The notes below the pieces were generated by a model, which ran no database searches, had not been told where the DNA came from, and saw nothing but the letters and a program-made list of their open reading frames with translations. A stretch of DNA of 64,000 nucleotides, taken from NCBI RefSeq assembly GCF_947498805.1, contig NZ_CANMLT010000006.1, forward strand, positions 124,001-188,000. Direction: 5' to 3'. The translations under genes and the position numbers were made by a program. Below are positions 16,018 through 25,343 of the stretch, piece by piece. Source of the stretch: an uncultured Tenacibaculum sp. Lineage in GTDB: Bacteria > Bacteroidota > Bacteroidia > Flavobacteriales > Flavobacteriaceae. How positions within the stretch are numbered: the first letter of the stretch is position 1; each line of letters opens with the position of its first letter.

Positions 16018-18381
16018 ATGACTTTTTGGACTAAGATTGCAGGATTTATACTTCGTAACCGCTATATAGTTTTAGCGATAATTGCTTTAATTACTGCCGC
16101 CTTAGTTTCTCAAATAAAATATATGCGCTTCTCTTACACTGAAGCCAACCTACTTCCAAATAATCACGAAGCAAACATTAGATATAACAAGTTTTTAGAA
16201 ATTTTTGGAGAAGAGGGTAACCTTATTATTCTTGGCGTAAAAGACAGCACCATTTTTACTCCAGAGAAATTCAATGCTTGGAATAAATTAGTAAAAACAT
16301 TTGATAGTGTTCCTGAAGTTGATTTTACAGTTTCTATTTCAGATGTAAAACAATTAAAGGCAGACAGAAAAAAAAGAAAGTTTGTTGTTGAACCTTTATT
16401 TGACAAACTTCCTACCAATACGGAAGAAGTTGAAAAAATAAAAACTCAATTATTTGAAAAACTTCCTTTTTATGAAAACCTTTTATACAATGACAAAGGA
16501 ACCTTACAAACTGCTATTTATTTAAATAAAGATATTGTAAACACTCCTGCAAGAGCTGATTTTATCAATAAGGTATTGATCTCTAAAATAAAAGACTTTG
16601 AAGAGTCTAATGATATTGATGTTCGTGTTTCTGGAATGCCCTACATTCGAACATTAAACTCTCAAAACATCACCAATGAAATGGGAATTTTTGTAGCAGG
16701 TGCTTTGTTGATCACCGCTATTATTTTCTTTTTCTTTTTCCGCTCCTTTAGAGCAACCTTTATTACACTTTTAGTTGTAGGTATTGGAGTTGTATGGGCG
16801 TTTGGTTTTATTGGTTGGTTCCGTTATGAAATTACAGTTTTATCAGCTTTAATACCTCCTTTAATTATTGTAATTGGAGTACCTAATGCCGTATTCTTAA
16901 TTAATAAATATCAACAAGAAGTAAAAAAGCACGGAAATCAAGCAAAATCATTACAGCGTGTTATTTCAAAAATTGGAAATGCTACGTTAATGACTAACAT
17001 TACAACCGCTTCTGGTTTTGCAACATTTGTTTTTGTTAAGAGTCAATTGTTACGTGAATTCGGAATTTTAGCGTCAGTAAATATTATTAGTATTTTTATT
17101 CTTGCTCTTTTAATAATTCCTATCCTATATAGTTTTATGCCGCTTCCTCAAAAGAAGCACTTAAATCATCTTGAAAAAAGATGGATGGAAGATGTTGTAA
17201 ACTGGATGGAAAACACAGTTAGAAAGCAACGAATAGCTATTTATATTACAACCGTTATCATAATCATATTGAGTATGGTAGGTTTATATCAAATTCGAGT
17301 TTCTGGTAGTTTAATAGAAGATATGCCTAAGGGAATGCAGTTTTATAAGGATATCAAATTCTTTGAAAGTGAATTTGGTGGAATTATGCCTCTAGAAATT
17401 TTAATCGATACTAAAAGAGAAAAAGGAGTAATGAAGCTTTCTACTTTAAAGAAAATGGAAAAGCTTAATGAAACTATAGAAACTTTCCCTGAACTTTCTA
17501 AACCTATTTCTGTAACTAACCTAGTTAAATATTCTAAACAGGCTTATTACAAAGGAAACCCAAAATACTATCAACTTCCAACAAGTCAAGAGAAGAGTCA
17601 CATCTTTGCTTTTACAAAAAATTCAAACAGTGATTCTGGTATGTTAAAGAACTTTGTTGATTCTACAGGTCGTTATGCTCGTATCACTACCTTCATGAAA
17701 GACATTGGAACTGATAAAATGGACATAATCCAAGAACGCTTGAATGCTGTTATTAACAAACAATTTCCGGACAATAAGTATGAAATTTCAATGACTGGTA
17801 AAGCTTTAGTATTCTTAAAAGGAACAAACTATTTAATTAAGAACTTAGTAATATCATTATCGTTAGCGATTGTACTTATTTCCATTTTCATGGCATGGAT
17901 GTTTAGATCTCCACAAATGATTTTAATATCCCTTATTCCAAACATGCTTCCATTATTAATGACTGCTGGGTTAATGGGATTCTTTGATATTCCTATCAAA
18001 CCTTCTACAATCTTAGTATTTAGTATTGCCTTTGGTATTTCTGTAGATGATACTATTCACTTCTTGGCCAAATATCGTCAGGAATTATTAGCCAATAATT
18101 GGAGAATAAAACCGGCAGTATATGCTGCATTAAGAGAAACTGGTGTAAGTATGTTTTATACTTCTATTGTTTTATTCTTTGGATTTTTAGTCTTTACCGT
18201 TTCTAGTTTTGGTGGGACTATCGCCCTAGGTGGACTAGTGTCTGTAACATTATTATTAGCTATGGTTTCTAACCTATTACTATTACCTTCTCTATTGTTA
18301 TCTTTTGAGAAAAAAATAGCCAATAAAAAGGTTCTTAAAGAAACAAACTTTAAAATATTACCTCCAAAAGAGGACAAATAA
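16018..18381 (+). CDS. RND superfamily exporter, MMPL/HAE3 type
   Basis: Inner-membrane exporter of 787 residues with the duplicated RND plan: one TM helix near the N terminus (FILRNRYIVLAIIALITAALV), a large periplasmic loop, five clustered TM helices, then the same again from about residue 400. The second half has the MMPL/SSD-type motif IAFGISVDDTIHFLAKYRQEL with paired Asp in TM10, while the equivalent place in the first half reads VIGVPNAVFLINKYQQEV without acidic residues, so proton coupling probably depends on the second half. Such proteins export lipids or hopanoid-like molecules in other bacteria; the substrate here is unknown. It stands alone between frr and asnS with its own promoter. 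Confidence 0.88.
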   Translation: MTFWTKIAGFILRNRYIVLAIIALITAALVSQIKYMRFSYTEANLLPNNHEANIRYNKFLEIFGEEGNLIILGVKDSTIFTPEKFNAWNKLVKTFDSVPEVDFTVSISDVKQLKADRKKRKFVVEPLFDKLPTNTEEVEKIKTQLFEKLPFYENLLYNDKGTLQTAIYLNKDIVNTPARADFINKVLISKIKDFEESNDIDVRVSGMPYIRTLNSQNITNEMGIFVAGALLITAIIFFFFFRSFRATFITLLVVGIGVVWAFGFIGWFRYEITVLSALIPPLIIVIGVPNAVFLINKYQQEVKKHGNQAKSLQRVISKIGNATLMTNITTASGFATFVFVKSQLLREFGILASVNIISIFILALLIIPILYSFMPLPQKKHLNHLEKRWMEDVVNWMENTVRKQRIAIYITTVIIIILSMVGLYQIRVSGSLIEDMPKGMQFYKDIKFFESEFGGIMPLEILIDTKREKGVMKLSTLKKMEKLNETIETFPELSKPISVTNLVKYSKQAYYKGNPKYYQLPTSQEKSHIFAFTKNSNSDSGMLKNFVDSTGRYARITTFMKDIGTDKMDIIQERLNAVINKQFPDNKYEISMTGKALVFLKGTNYLIKNLVISLSLAIVLISIFMAWMFRSPQMILISLIPNMLPLLMTAGLMGFFDIPIKPSTILVFSIAFGISVDDTIHFLAKYRQELLANNWRIKPAVYAALRETGVSMFYTSIVLFFGFLVFTVSSFGGTIALGGLVSVTLLLAMVSNLLLLPSLLLSFEKKIANKKVLKETNFKILPPKEDK

Positions 18382-18409
18382 AAGATTACCGCTTATTTAT
18401 ATATCAGCA

Positions 18410-18440
18410 TTGCTCAATTCTTTGTAATAAAGTATCTTTG
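18410..18440 (+). promoter_or_regulatory. Promoter of asnS
   Basis: TTG (18410-18412), 20-bp spacer, TATCTTTG (18433-18440); 19 nt before ATG 18460. Confidence 0.72.
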
Positions 18441-18459
18441 CCTTTCAATTTTTTAAAAG

Positions 18460-19893
18460 ATGAAAAGAAGTAGCGTTAAAGAATTATTACATTCTGATAA
18501 ATTTTTACAAGAAGTACATGTAAAAGGATGGGTTAGAACTTTTAGAAGCAATCGTTTTATTGCTCTAAATGATGGTTCTACAATTAATAATATTCAATGT
18601 GTTGTTGATTTTGAAAACACAGATGAAACGCTTCTAAAAAGAATAAATACAGGTGCTGCTGTTAGTATTACAGGTACGTTAGCAGAAAGCCAAGGAAGAG
18701 GACAATCTGTAGAAATCCAAGTTACCAATATAGAAATTTTAGGTGATTCAAATCCAGACGAATACCCTATTCAACCCAAAAAGCACAGTTTTGAATTCTT
18801 ACGTGAAAATGCTCACTTACGTGTAAGAACAAATACCTTTAGTGCAGTAATGCGTTTACGTTCTGCATTATCGTTTGCGGTACATCAATATTTCCAAAAA
18901 AATGGATTTTACTATGTAAACACTCCAATTATTACAGGATCTGATGCTGAAGGTGCTGGAGAAATGTTCGGTGTAACTTCTTTTGAAGCAAACAAAGCTC
19001 CTTTGAAAGAAGATGGAACTATTGATTATAGTCAAGATTTCTTTGGTAAAGAAACTAACCTAACTGTTTCTGGTCAATTAGAAGCTGAAACCTATGCAAT
19101 GGCTTTAGGTAAAGTATATACTTTTGGACCTACATTTAGAGCTGAAAATTCAAATACTACACGTCATTTGGCAGAATTCTGGATGATTGAACCTGAGGTT
19201 GCATTTAACGATTTAGATGCTAATATGGATTTATCTGAAGACTTCATCAAAGGCGTTTTACAATATGTTTTAGACAATTGTCAAGACGATTTAGCTTTCT
19301 TAGATAATCGCTTAGCACAAGAAGAAAAAACAAAGCCTCAAGCGCAACGCAGCGAAATGGGGTTAATAGAACGTTTAAAATTTGTTGTAGAAAACAATTT
19401 CAAAAGAGTTTCATATACAGAAGCTATTGAAATTTTACGTAATTCTAAACCAAATAAAAAGAAAAAGTTCCAATTCCCTGTGAACGAATGGGGTGTAGAT
19501 TTACAATCTGAACATGAGCGTTATTTAGTTGAAAAGCATTTTAAATGCCCTGTAATCTTATTCGATTACCCAGCAAATATTAAAGCATTCTATATGCGTT
19601 TAAATGAAGATGGTAAAACCGTTCGTGCAATGGATGTTTTATTCCCTGGTATTGGAGAAATGGTTGGAGGATCTCAAAGAGAAGAACGTTTAGATGTACT
19701 AAAAGAAAAAATGGCTGCTTTAGATATTCCTGAAGAAGAATTATGGTGGTATTTAGATACGCGTAAATTTGGAACTGCAGTACATTCTGGTTTTGGATTA
19801 GGTTTTGAACGCTTAGTATTGTTTACAACAGGAATGAGTAATATTAGAGATGTTATCCCTTTCCCAAGAACTCCACAAAATGCAGAGTTTTAA
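18460..19893 (+). CDS. asnS: Asparaginyl-tRNA synthetase
   Basis: Class IIb synthetase charging tRNA-Asn. An N-terminal OB-fold anticodon-binding domain ([32 protein letters not shown]) is followed by the catalytic core with motif 1 around [26 protein letters not shown], motif 2 in [26 protein letters not shown] and motif 3 in [29 protein letters not shown]. Its 477 residues match the family. Monocistronic, with promoter and terminator flanking. Confidence 0.97.
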   Translation: MKRSSVKELLHSDKFLQEVHVKGWVRTFRSNRFIALNDGSTINNIQCVVDFENTDETLLKRINTGAAVSITGTLAESQGRGQSVEIQVTNIEILGDSNPDEYPIQPKKHSFEFLRENAHLRVRTNTFSAVMRLRSALSFAVHQYFQKNGFYYVNTPIITGSDAEGAGEMFGVTSFEANKAPLKEDGTIDYSQDFFGKETNLTVSGQLEAETYAMALGKVYTFGPTFRAENSNTTRHLAEFWMIEPEVAFNDLDANMDLSEDFIKGVLQYVLDNCQDDLAFLDNRLAQEEKTKPQAQRSEMGLIERLKFVVENNFKRVSYTEAIEILRNSKPNKKKKFQFPVNEWGVDLQSEHERYLVEKHFKCPVILFDYPANIKAFYMRLNEDGKTVRAMDVLFPGIGEMVGGSQREERLDVLKEKMAALDIPEEELWWYLDTRKFGTAVHSGFGLGFERLVLFTTGMSNIRDVIPFPRTPQNAEF

Positions 19894-19917
19894 AAAAATC
19901 ATAAAATAATATATAAC

Positions 19918-19951
19918 AATCGTCATTCCTTTAGAATGGCGATTTTTTTTT
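19918..19951 (+). terminator. Intrinsic terminator after asnS
   Basis: An 11-bp stem with one G-T pair (19918-19928 with 19934-19944) followed by a T-tract. Confidence 0.85.
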
Positions 19952-19963
19952 AGGGCTATTTGC

Positions 19964-19971
19964 TATATTTG
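19964..19971 (+). promoter_or_regulatory. -7 element TATATTTG for rpoN, 5 nt from the start codon
   Basis: Exact TAnnTTTG match. Only five bases separate it from ATG 19977, so the predicted transcript is leaderless or nearly so. Confidence 0.65.
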
Positions 19972-19976
19972 TACTT

Positions 19977-21440
19977 ATGCTAAAACAAAGTTTACATCAA
20001 AAATTACTTCAAAAGTTATCACCACAGCAAATTCAGTTAATGAAACTGATTCAATTGCCTACGCAAGCTTTTGAAGAACGCTTGAAACAAGAAATAGAAG
20101 AAAATCCAGCTTTAGATACAGGAAAAGAAGAAGCCGATAACTTTGAAGATTCATTAGTAAATGATTCTGATTATGATGATGCTGGTAACGAAAAAATAGA
20201 AGCTGAAGACATCAACATTGATGAATACTTAAGTGATGATGAATATCCTAGCTATAAAACTCAAGCAAACAACTATTCATCTGATGATGACGAAAAGCAA
20301 GTTCCTTATGCAGCGGGTACTACCTTTCATCAGTCTTTAAAAAATCAGTTAAACACCTTTAGAATAGACGAAGAAGAACGCTCTATTGCAGAGTTCTTAG
20401 TGGGGAGTATTGACGATAGCGGATATATAAGACGCGAGGTAATTGATTTGGTAGATGACTTAGCTTTCACCCAAAATGTATTTACTTCTGAAGAAAAGGT
20501 TCTTAAAGTTTTAAACGAAGTGGTTCAAAAACTAGATCCTATTGGTGTAGGGGCTAGAGATTTAAAAGAATGTCTTGTGATTCAATTAAACGCTAAAAAA
20601 AGTACCGCGAATAGAGATTTAGCAATTGACATTTTAGAAGAGGCTTTTGACCATTTTGTAAAAAAACATTATAAAAAACTTCTTGATAAGTTCAATATTA
20701 ACGAAGAGGAATTAAAAGGCGCAATAACTGAAATTAGTAAACTAAATCCAAAACCCGGAAGTTCGTATGCTGGGAATAATAAAATAGCAGAACAAATTGT
20801 TCCTGATTTTACTATTCGCATCATTGAAGGACAATTGGAACTCACACTTAATTCAAGAAACGCTCCTGAGTTGCATGTATCTCGTGAATACAATAATATG
20901 CTTAAAGGCTATCAAGGTTCAAAAGATAAAAGTAAAGCCCAAAAAGATGCTGTTCTATTTATTAAACAAAAGCTAGATGCTGCCAAATGGTTTATTGATG
21001 CTATTAAGCAAAGACAGCAAACTTTATTAGTAACCATGAATGCAATTATGCATCATCAACAAGAGTACTTTTTAACTGGTGATGAACGTAAGTTAAAACC
21101 TATGATTTTAAAGGACATTGCTGATGAAATTGACATGGATGTTTCTACAGTTTCACGTGTTGCTAATAGTAAATATGTAACTACTCCATATGGAACTAAG
21201 TTAATTAAGGAATTCTTTTCTGAATCAATGAAAAATGATCAAGGTGAAGATGTATCTACACGTGAGATTAAAAAGATTTTAGAAAATGTTATTTCTGAAG
21301 AAAATAAAAGAAAACCTTTAACCGATGAAAAGCTTTCTAAGCTTTTAAAAGAAAAAGGGTATCCTATTGCTAGAAGAACAGTTGCTAAATATCGTGAACA
21401 ACTAGACATTCCTGTTGCACGTCTAAGAAAAGAGATTTAA
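19977..21440 (+). CDS. rpoN: RNA polymerase sigma-54 factor
   Basis: Alternative sigma factor that needs AAA+ enhancer-binding activators. Region I is glutamine/leucine-rich (LKQSLHQKLLQKLSPQQIQLMKLIQLPTQAFEERLKQEIEENPAL), region II is strongly acidic (residues about 50-110), followed by the core-binding domain and the C-terminal DNA-binding part with HTH (KDIADEIDMDVSTVSRVANSKYV) and the RpoN box ARRTVAKYRE. Length 487 residues. The start is the conserved MLKQSL N terminus, although the -7 element is only 5 nt away. Its stop codon overlaps the start of the next gene in TAATG, implying translational coupling. No sigma-54 activator gene is in the window. Confidence 0.97.
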   Translation: MLKQSLHQKLLQKLSPQQIQLMKLIQLPTQAFEERLKQEIEENPALDTGKEEADNFEDSLVNDSDYDDAGNEKIEAEDINIDEYLSDDEYPSYKTQANNYSSDDDEKQVPYAAGTTFHQSLKNQLNTFRIDEEERSIAEFLVGSIDDSGYIRREVIDLVDDLAFTQNVFTSEEKVLKVLNEVVQKLDPIGVGARDLKECLVIQLNAKKSTANRDLAIDILEEAFDHFVKKHYKKLLDKFNINEEELKGAITEISKLNPKPGSSYAGNNKIAEQIVPDFTIRIIEGQLELTLNSRNAPELHVSREYNNMLKGYQGSKDKSKAQKDAVLFIKQKLDAAKWFIDAIKQRQQTLLVTMNAIMHHQQEYFLTGDERKLKPMILKDIADEIDMDVSTVSRVANSKYVTTPYGTKLIKEFFSESMKNDQGEDVSTREIKKILENVISEENKRKPLTDEKLSKLLKEKGYPIARRTVAKYREQLDIPVARLRKEI

Positions 21441-22042
21441 TGAATTGGCAGAAACTAATTTCAACAACGCTACATCCTATAGTTATGCCTACTATAGGAT
21501 TACTATTGTTTTTCCTTGTGAGTGACCTTAGAATGAACCAGGAGCAAAAATTAGTTATTTTTAGTATCATTTTTATTGCAACCTATATCATTCCCTTACT
21601 TCTTTTAATATTTTTAAAAGGATTCGGTTTGATAAAATCTTATCAAGTAAGCACAATCAACGAGCGTAAAATACCATTGTTTTTAATGACTACGCTCTTT
21701 TTCTTTTTAGGAAAAATGCTCATGAACTTACCAATGATTAGAGATTTTGCACTCCTTTTTTATGGAAGCACTATAAGCCTAATATTAGTGTATTTTCTTT
21801 TTATTTTTAAAATAAAATCGAGTTTACATTTGCTATCTATGGGAAGTACTATTAGTTTTTTTCTTCTTATAGACACGTTTAATCATCGTGCTATACTTTT
21901 TAGCTTAACAATTCTTTTATTCGTTCTAAGTGGTCTTCTAGCAAGAGCAAGACTAGATTTAAAAGCACACACCACTCACGAAATATACATCGGTTTTTTT
22001 ATTGGCTTTATAGGTCAAATCGCAGCTTTTTCATTTTTATAA
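21440..22042 (+). CDS. PAP2-like polytopic membrane protein
   Basis: Protein of 200 residues with about six hydrophobic helices. The last part, ARARLDLKAHTTHEIYIGFFIGFIG, resembles the C-terminal SRxxxxxHxxxD motif of type-2 phosphatidic acid phosphatases, but with Ala for Ser and Glu for Asp, and no convincing KxxxxxxRP or PSGH motif is seen; it may be a non-catalytic or diverged member. It is translationally coupled to rpoN (TAATG). Its 3' end overlaps the convergent barrel gene by 6 bp. Function unknown. Confidence 0.7.
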   Translation: MNWQKLISTTLHPIVMPTIGLLLFFLVSDLRMNQEQKLVIFSIIFIATYIIPLLLLIFLKGFGLIKSYQVSTINERKIPLFLMTTLFFFLGKMLMNLPMIRDFALLFYGSTISLILVYFLFIFKIKSSLHLLSMGSTISFFLLIDTFNHRAILFSLTILLFVLSGLLARARLDLKAHTTHEIYIGFFIGFIGQIAAFSFL

Positions 22043-22711
22043 AAGGTAAAAACTAAGTCCTATTTTTAATATTTTACTATTAATAGCTTCCCCATTTAGT
22101 GTTGCTCCAGATGTAAACATTGGAGAAATCCCATAGGACACATAAAAATTAAAGGTTCCATACCCAGCAGATAATGTAAGTGCTGTTTGCCACTTATTAT
22201 AATTATCAACGTTTGTTAATCTTGTTGTAGTTCCATTTAAGGTATTTGTAAAGCCATTGTAAAAATTATACCTCACAACCATTCCTGCATACACTCTCCA
22301 AAAAGAATAGGTAACCGCATCTGAGGTTCTCCATCTAAATTGTATGGGCAATTCAATATTATGCAATCTAAGGACATTTGAAGTTGACTGAGAATCTACT
22401 TGAAAGCTAATTCCTCCATTATTTTCCACTAACCTTAAACCATGGTTAAAAGAATCATAATTATAGCCTAAACCTACTCCAAATGCGTAATTTCCACGTC
22501 TATTCAACGGAATATCTTTTATGTAACCAGCAGACACTCCATAAGAAAACCCACTTGAACCAACCGTACTTGGTTGCTTCGTCAATACATTATAACTTAT
22601 ATTCATATACAATTGATCCTCCAAATAACGGTCTCCAAGTTGCAAAGAATCTTTTTGAGAAAAACAGCTAATTCCCCAAAAAACAAACACTAAAAAAAAT
22701 ACTTTTTTCAT
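22037..22711 (-). CDS. Outer-membrane beta-barrel protein, PorT-like family
   Basis: Protein of about 224 residues with a signal peptide MKKVFFLVFVFWGISCFSQ and then alternating aromatic/hydrophobic strands (MNISYNVLT, YAFGVGLGYNYDS, NIELPIQFRWRTS, WRVYAGMVVRYNFYNG, TALTLSAGYGTFNFYVSYGISPMF) ending in LKIGLSFYLL. This is the OMP_b-brl_2/PorT-type fold; whether it is the type IX secretion component PorT/SprT or another member cannot be decided from sequence alone. I place the start at ATG 22711 (MKKVF); the longer frame starting at 22759 would run through the terminator hairpin. It lies downstream of the exbD genes but across their terminator. Confidence 0.75.
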   Translation of the reverse strand: MKKVFFLVFVFWGISCFSQKDSLQLGDRYLEDQLYMNISYNVLTKQPSTVGSSGFSYGVSAGYIKDIPLNRRGNYAFGVGLGYNYDSFNHGLRLVENNGGISFQVDSQSTSNVLRLHNIELPIQFRWRTSDAVTYSFWRVYAGMVVRYNFYNGFTNTLNGTTTRLTNVDNYNKWQTALTLSAGYGTFNFYVSYGISPMFTSGATLNGEAINSKILKIGLSFYLL

Positions 22712-22746
22712 CATAACTAATAACGTAAAAATACATGTTTTTGTAT

Positions 22747-22785
22747 AAAAAAAGAGCAATCTTATCGATTGCTCTTTTTTTATAT
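22747..22785 (-). terminator. Intrinsic terminator of the exbB-exbD operon
   Basis: Perfect 15-bp inverted repeat with GAGCAATC core (22747-22761 with 22767-22781), 5-nt loop, A-tract/T-tract on both sides. Confidence 0.88.
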
Positions 22786-22800
22786 TAAGTAATAAATCCT

Positions 22801-23271
22801 TTACTTGTTGATTGCACTACCCTTGTGAGTTGATAAACTCAATTTAAGAGCATTTACATCTCTTAATTTCTCACGGATATCTGCTAATGTACCATAGCTC
22901 GACTCTTTGTCTGCTTTGATAGAAGTAGTCATAAAAGGAACCTCAGCTTCTGAAACATTTTCTCTTTCTCTAAAGATAAATGCAGGTACCTCATCTGGTG
23001 TACCAATTTTATCATTTAACTGAATTCTGTTATAACTAGTTCCGTATTTAGCTTCTTTAGCTTTACCAACATATATTGTACTTACTAAACTCTTACGTTC
23101 TAATTTCTTAACTTCGGTAGCACTAGGTAAACGAGGAGCATCGATCTGTAAATCAGTTTCTCTCATTGTAGTTGTTACCATGAAGAAGAATAATAACATA
23201 AAAACAATATCTGGTAAAGACGCCGTTGATACCGCAGGCAATCCTTTTTTCTTCTTTTTAAACTTAGACAT
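22801..23271 (-). CDS. exbD: ExbD/TolR-family biopolymer transport protein (second ExbD)
   Basis: Protein of 156 residues: cytoplasmic basic N terminus MSKFKKKKKGL, one TM helix with the essential proton-carrying Asp in SLPDIVFMLLFFFMVTTTM, and a periplasmic domain. It pairs with an ExbB/MotA protein to harvest proton motive force for TonB- or Tol-type outer-membrane work. It is the last gene of exbB, a 145-aa membrane protein, exbD1 and exbD2, 17 bp after exbD1, and ends at a strong terminator. No tonB gene is present nearby. Confidence 0.92.
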   Translation of the reverse strand: MSKFKKKKKGLPAVSTASLPDIVFMLLFFFMVTTTMRETDLQIDAPRLPSATEVKKLERKSLVSTIYVGKAKEAKYGTSYNRIQLNDKIGTPDEVPAFIFRERENVSEAEVPFMTTSIKADKESSYGTLADIREKLRDVNALKLSLSTHKGSAINK

Positions 23272-23288
23272 TCTTAAATTGTTTTATA

Positions 23289-23924
23289 TTATTGAACACT
23301 TGTTGGATCTGTATCAGAAATAATTTGAGGGTAACTGTTTTTGATATCCTCAACTTTTTTCTTTAAATCTTCATCCTTTCTACTAGATGCTTTAAAAGCT
23401 TCCTCTAGTTCAGTAAAGCTCATTCCGTACTTCTCTTGACTTAAACGGTTACGTAACTCAGCATTTGCTCTAAGAATTTCATTTCTTACAGCTACATAAA
23501 TTCCGTACTCTGTTCCTCTATCACTTTCAATAGAAATTACAGCTTTATTCGGGTGATCTGAAGATTCAGGATCTTTATTTCCTTTACAGTAATCACATTC
23601 TTTACCTTTACTTTTATCTTCTCCTGGAGCTGGATTTCCTAAACCTCCTCCGTTATCCATAAATGCAATTGCAGCATCTTTAAGATCCTTTAATTCCATT
23701 ACTTGGTTATCAACAAATAGTTGATTGTTACGGTTGATACTAATTTCGAAGATATTCTTCTCCTTAATTTTAATATCTGGTGGAGTTTCAACTTTTTCAG
23801 GAAGTTTTACTGAAACTCCTGAATCAACATCCATTGTAGTTGTCACTAGGAAAAAGATAAGCAGCAAGAAGGCAATATCTGCCATAGAACCTGCATTAAT
23901 TTCTGGGTTTTCTCTTCTTGCCAT
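23289..23924 (-). CDS. exbD: ExbD/TolR-family protein with periplasmic CxxC insert (first ExbD)
   Basis: Protein of 211 residues, clearly longer than the ~140-160 normal for ExbD. TM helix AGSMADIAFLLLIFFLVTTTM has the essential Asp at residue 16. The periplasmic part carries a hydrophilic insert of roughly residues 90-128 containing CDYC (Cys110 and Cys113) and a C-terminal charged tail (KASSRKDEDLKKKVEDIKNSYP). The CxxC could be a disulfide or metal site; that is inference. It is cotranscribed with exbB and the second exbD, implying a heteromeric ExbB-ExbD complex. Confidence 0.92.
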   Translation of the reverse strand: MARRENPEINAGSMADIAFLLLIFFLVTTTMDVDSGVSVKLPEKVETPPDIKIKEKNIFEISINRNNQLFVDNQVMELKDLKDAAIAFMDNGGGLGNPAPGEDKSKGKECDYCKGNKDPESSDHPNKAVISIESDRGTEYGIYVAVRNEILRANAELRNRLSQEKYGMSFTELEEAFKASSRKDEDLKKKVEDIKNSYPQIISDTDPTSVQ

Positions 23925-23930
23925 ATTTTC

Positions 23931-24368
23931 TTATGATTTAACTAATCCTTTTAATAAATCCCAAACAAAGAATAACATTCCAATAGCTCCTAAAATTAAG
24001 CTATAAGTAATTCCTGTTCCTACCCATTTAGAAGTTGCTCCTGCTTCACCATCTTTTACTAATACACCTTGTGCGTCATATACTGCTGCATCTGATGCTG
24101 TAAAATAGGCAATTAACAATACTACTCCTAATACTACTAATCCTAATAACGTCTTCTTTAAAGCCGCTGGATTTTTCATTAAACTAAATAAAGATAATGC
24201 CACAGCCACAACTACCGTTGCCACTAATAAAACATAGGCTACATTTACCATAAAGCCAGCTGCACTATCCATTTCTGGTGTTTTTTCTTCAGCACCAGCT
24301 ACCATTACGAAACCTACTATTCCAAGAATAGCGATAATCGCAACAACAACTTTTAATAACTTGCTCAT
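23931..24368 (-). CDS. Four-helix membrane protein of the exbB-exbD operon
   Basis: Protein of 145 residues with four hydrophobic segments: LLKVVVAIIAILGIVGFVMV, AGFMVNVAYVLLVATVVVAVALSLF, LLGLVVLGVVLLIAYFTA and the C-terminal GITYSLILGAIGMLFFVWDLLKG. I know no assigned function. It sits between exbB and exbD1 with gaps of 6-9 bp, an arrangement recurrent in Bacteroidetes, so it is probably an accessory subunit of this energising complex. Confidence 0.8.
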   Translation of the reverse strand: MSKLLKVVVAIIAILGIVGFVMVAGAEEKTPEMDSAAGFMVNVAYVLLVATVVVAVALSLFSLMKNPAALKKTLLGLVVLGVVLLIAYFTASDAAVYDAQGVLVKDGEAGATSKWVGTGITYSLILGAIGMLFFVWDLLKGLVKS

Positions 24369-24377
24369 AAATGTTTC

Positions 24378-25100
24378 TTATTTTTTATACTTAGCTAATA
24401 AATCGATTAAAGAAATTGAAGCATCCTCCATGTTGTTAACGATACTATCAATTTTAGAGATAATGTAGTTATAAAAAATTTGTAAGATAATTGCTACAAC
24501 TAAACCAAATACTGTAGTTAAAAGTGCTACTTTAATACCACCTGCTACTACCGCTGGAGAAATATCATTCGCTACTGCAATTGCGTCGAATGCTCCAATC
24601 ATACCGATTACTGTACCCATGAATCCTAACATCGGCGCTAATGCGATAAATAAAGAAATCCAAGAAACGTTTTTCTCTAATAATCCCATTTGTACACCAC
24701 CATATCCTACTACAGCTTTTTCAGCAGCCTCTAAACTCTCATCAGCTCTTTCTAATCCTTGATAAAAGATTGAAGCAACAGGACCTTTCGTATTTCTACA
24801 TACTTCTTTAGCAGCCTCTACACCACCTGAACTTAAAGCATCATCAACACTAGCAACTAACTTCTTAGTGTTAGTAGTAGCCATATTTAAATAAATGATT
24901 CTTTCGATAACAATTGCTAAACCTAAAATTAAAGCAACTAATACAATCCCCATAAAAACAGGACCTCCTTCAATAAAACGTTGCTTTAGCTCTTGGCGAA
25001 AAGTTTTAGTCGACTCAGCTGCTTCTTGAGCTTGTACAGATTGAATAGCTCCTAAAAACATAAATCCTGTAATTGATAGGATATTTACTACTTTTTTCAT
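24378..25100 (-). CDS. exbB: MotA/TolQ/ExbB proton channel family protein
   Basis: Protein of 240 residues. It has an N-terminal signal-like segment (MKKVVNILSITGFMFLGAIQSVQAQ), usual in Bacteroidetes members, then TM1 (VFMGIVLVALILGLAIVIERII), a cytoplasmic stretch, and the conserved TM2-TM3 pair (WISLFIALAPMLGFMGTVIGMIGAFDAI and GGIKVALLTTVFGLVVAIILQIFYNYI) forming the pentameric channel. It is the first gene of the operon with two exbD genes and a four-helix protein. A stretch resembling a -7 element with one extra base (TAAAATTTG) lies about 45 nt upstream. Confidence 0.94.
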   Translation of the reverse strand: MKKVVNILSITGFMFLGAIQSVQAQEAAESTKTFRQELKQRFIEGGPVFMGIVLVALILGLAIVIERIIYLNMATTNTKKLVASVDDALSSGGVEAAKEVCRNTKGPVASIFYQGLERADESLEAAEKAVVGYGGVQMGLLEKNVSWISLFIALAPMLGFMGTVIGMIGAFDAIAVANDISPAVVAGGIKVALLTTVFGLVVAIILQIFYNYIISKIDSIVNNMEDASISLIDLLAKYKK

Positions 25101-25297
25101 TTTGTTATAATTAATTTTAAATAGTTAACGGGTTAAAAATACAAATTTTACTATGAAAAAACGGAAAAAAATAACTTTTAGCATAGTTTTTACGCTTATG
25201 TTAATTTTTTCGCAAATTTTCAGAGTGCCAAATAACAAAAAAATGTTGGGACATTAAAAAAAAACACAGAGTATTTAATGTATTCCCACTTTTTTTG

Positions 25298-25328
25298 TAG
25301 AAAACCAGTCTTTTAGACTCGTTTTCAT
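25298..25328 (-). terminator. Probable terminator of ansA
   Basis: An 11-bp stem with one mismatch (25301-25311 with 25315-25325), 3-nt loop, followed on the minus strand by a short T-rich stretch. The rest of 25101-25343 holds only A/T-rich sequence. Confidence 0.5.
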
Positions 25329-25343
25329 AACGTTAATTTTACA

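Noticed and set aside
22037..22711. Definite type IX secretion protein PorT/SprT
   Set aside because: The fold fits the PorT-like barrel family, but this family is broad and no other T9SS gene lies nearby.
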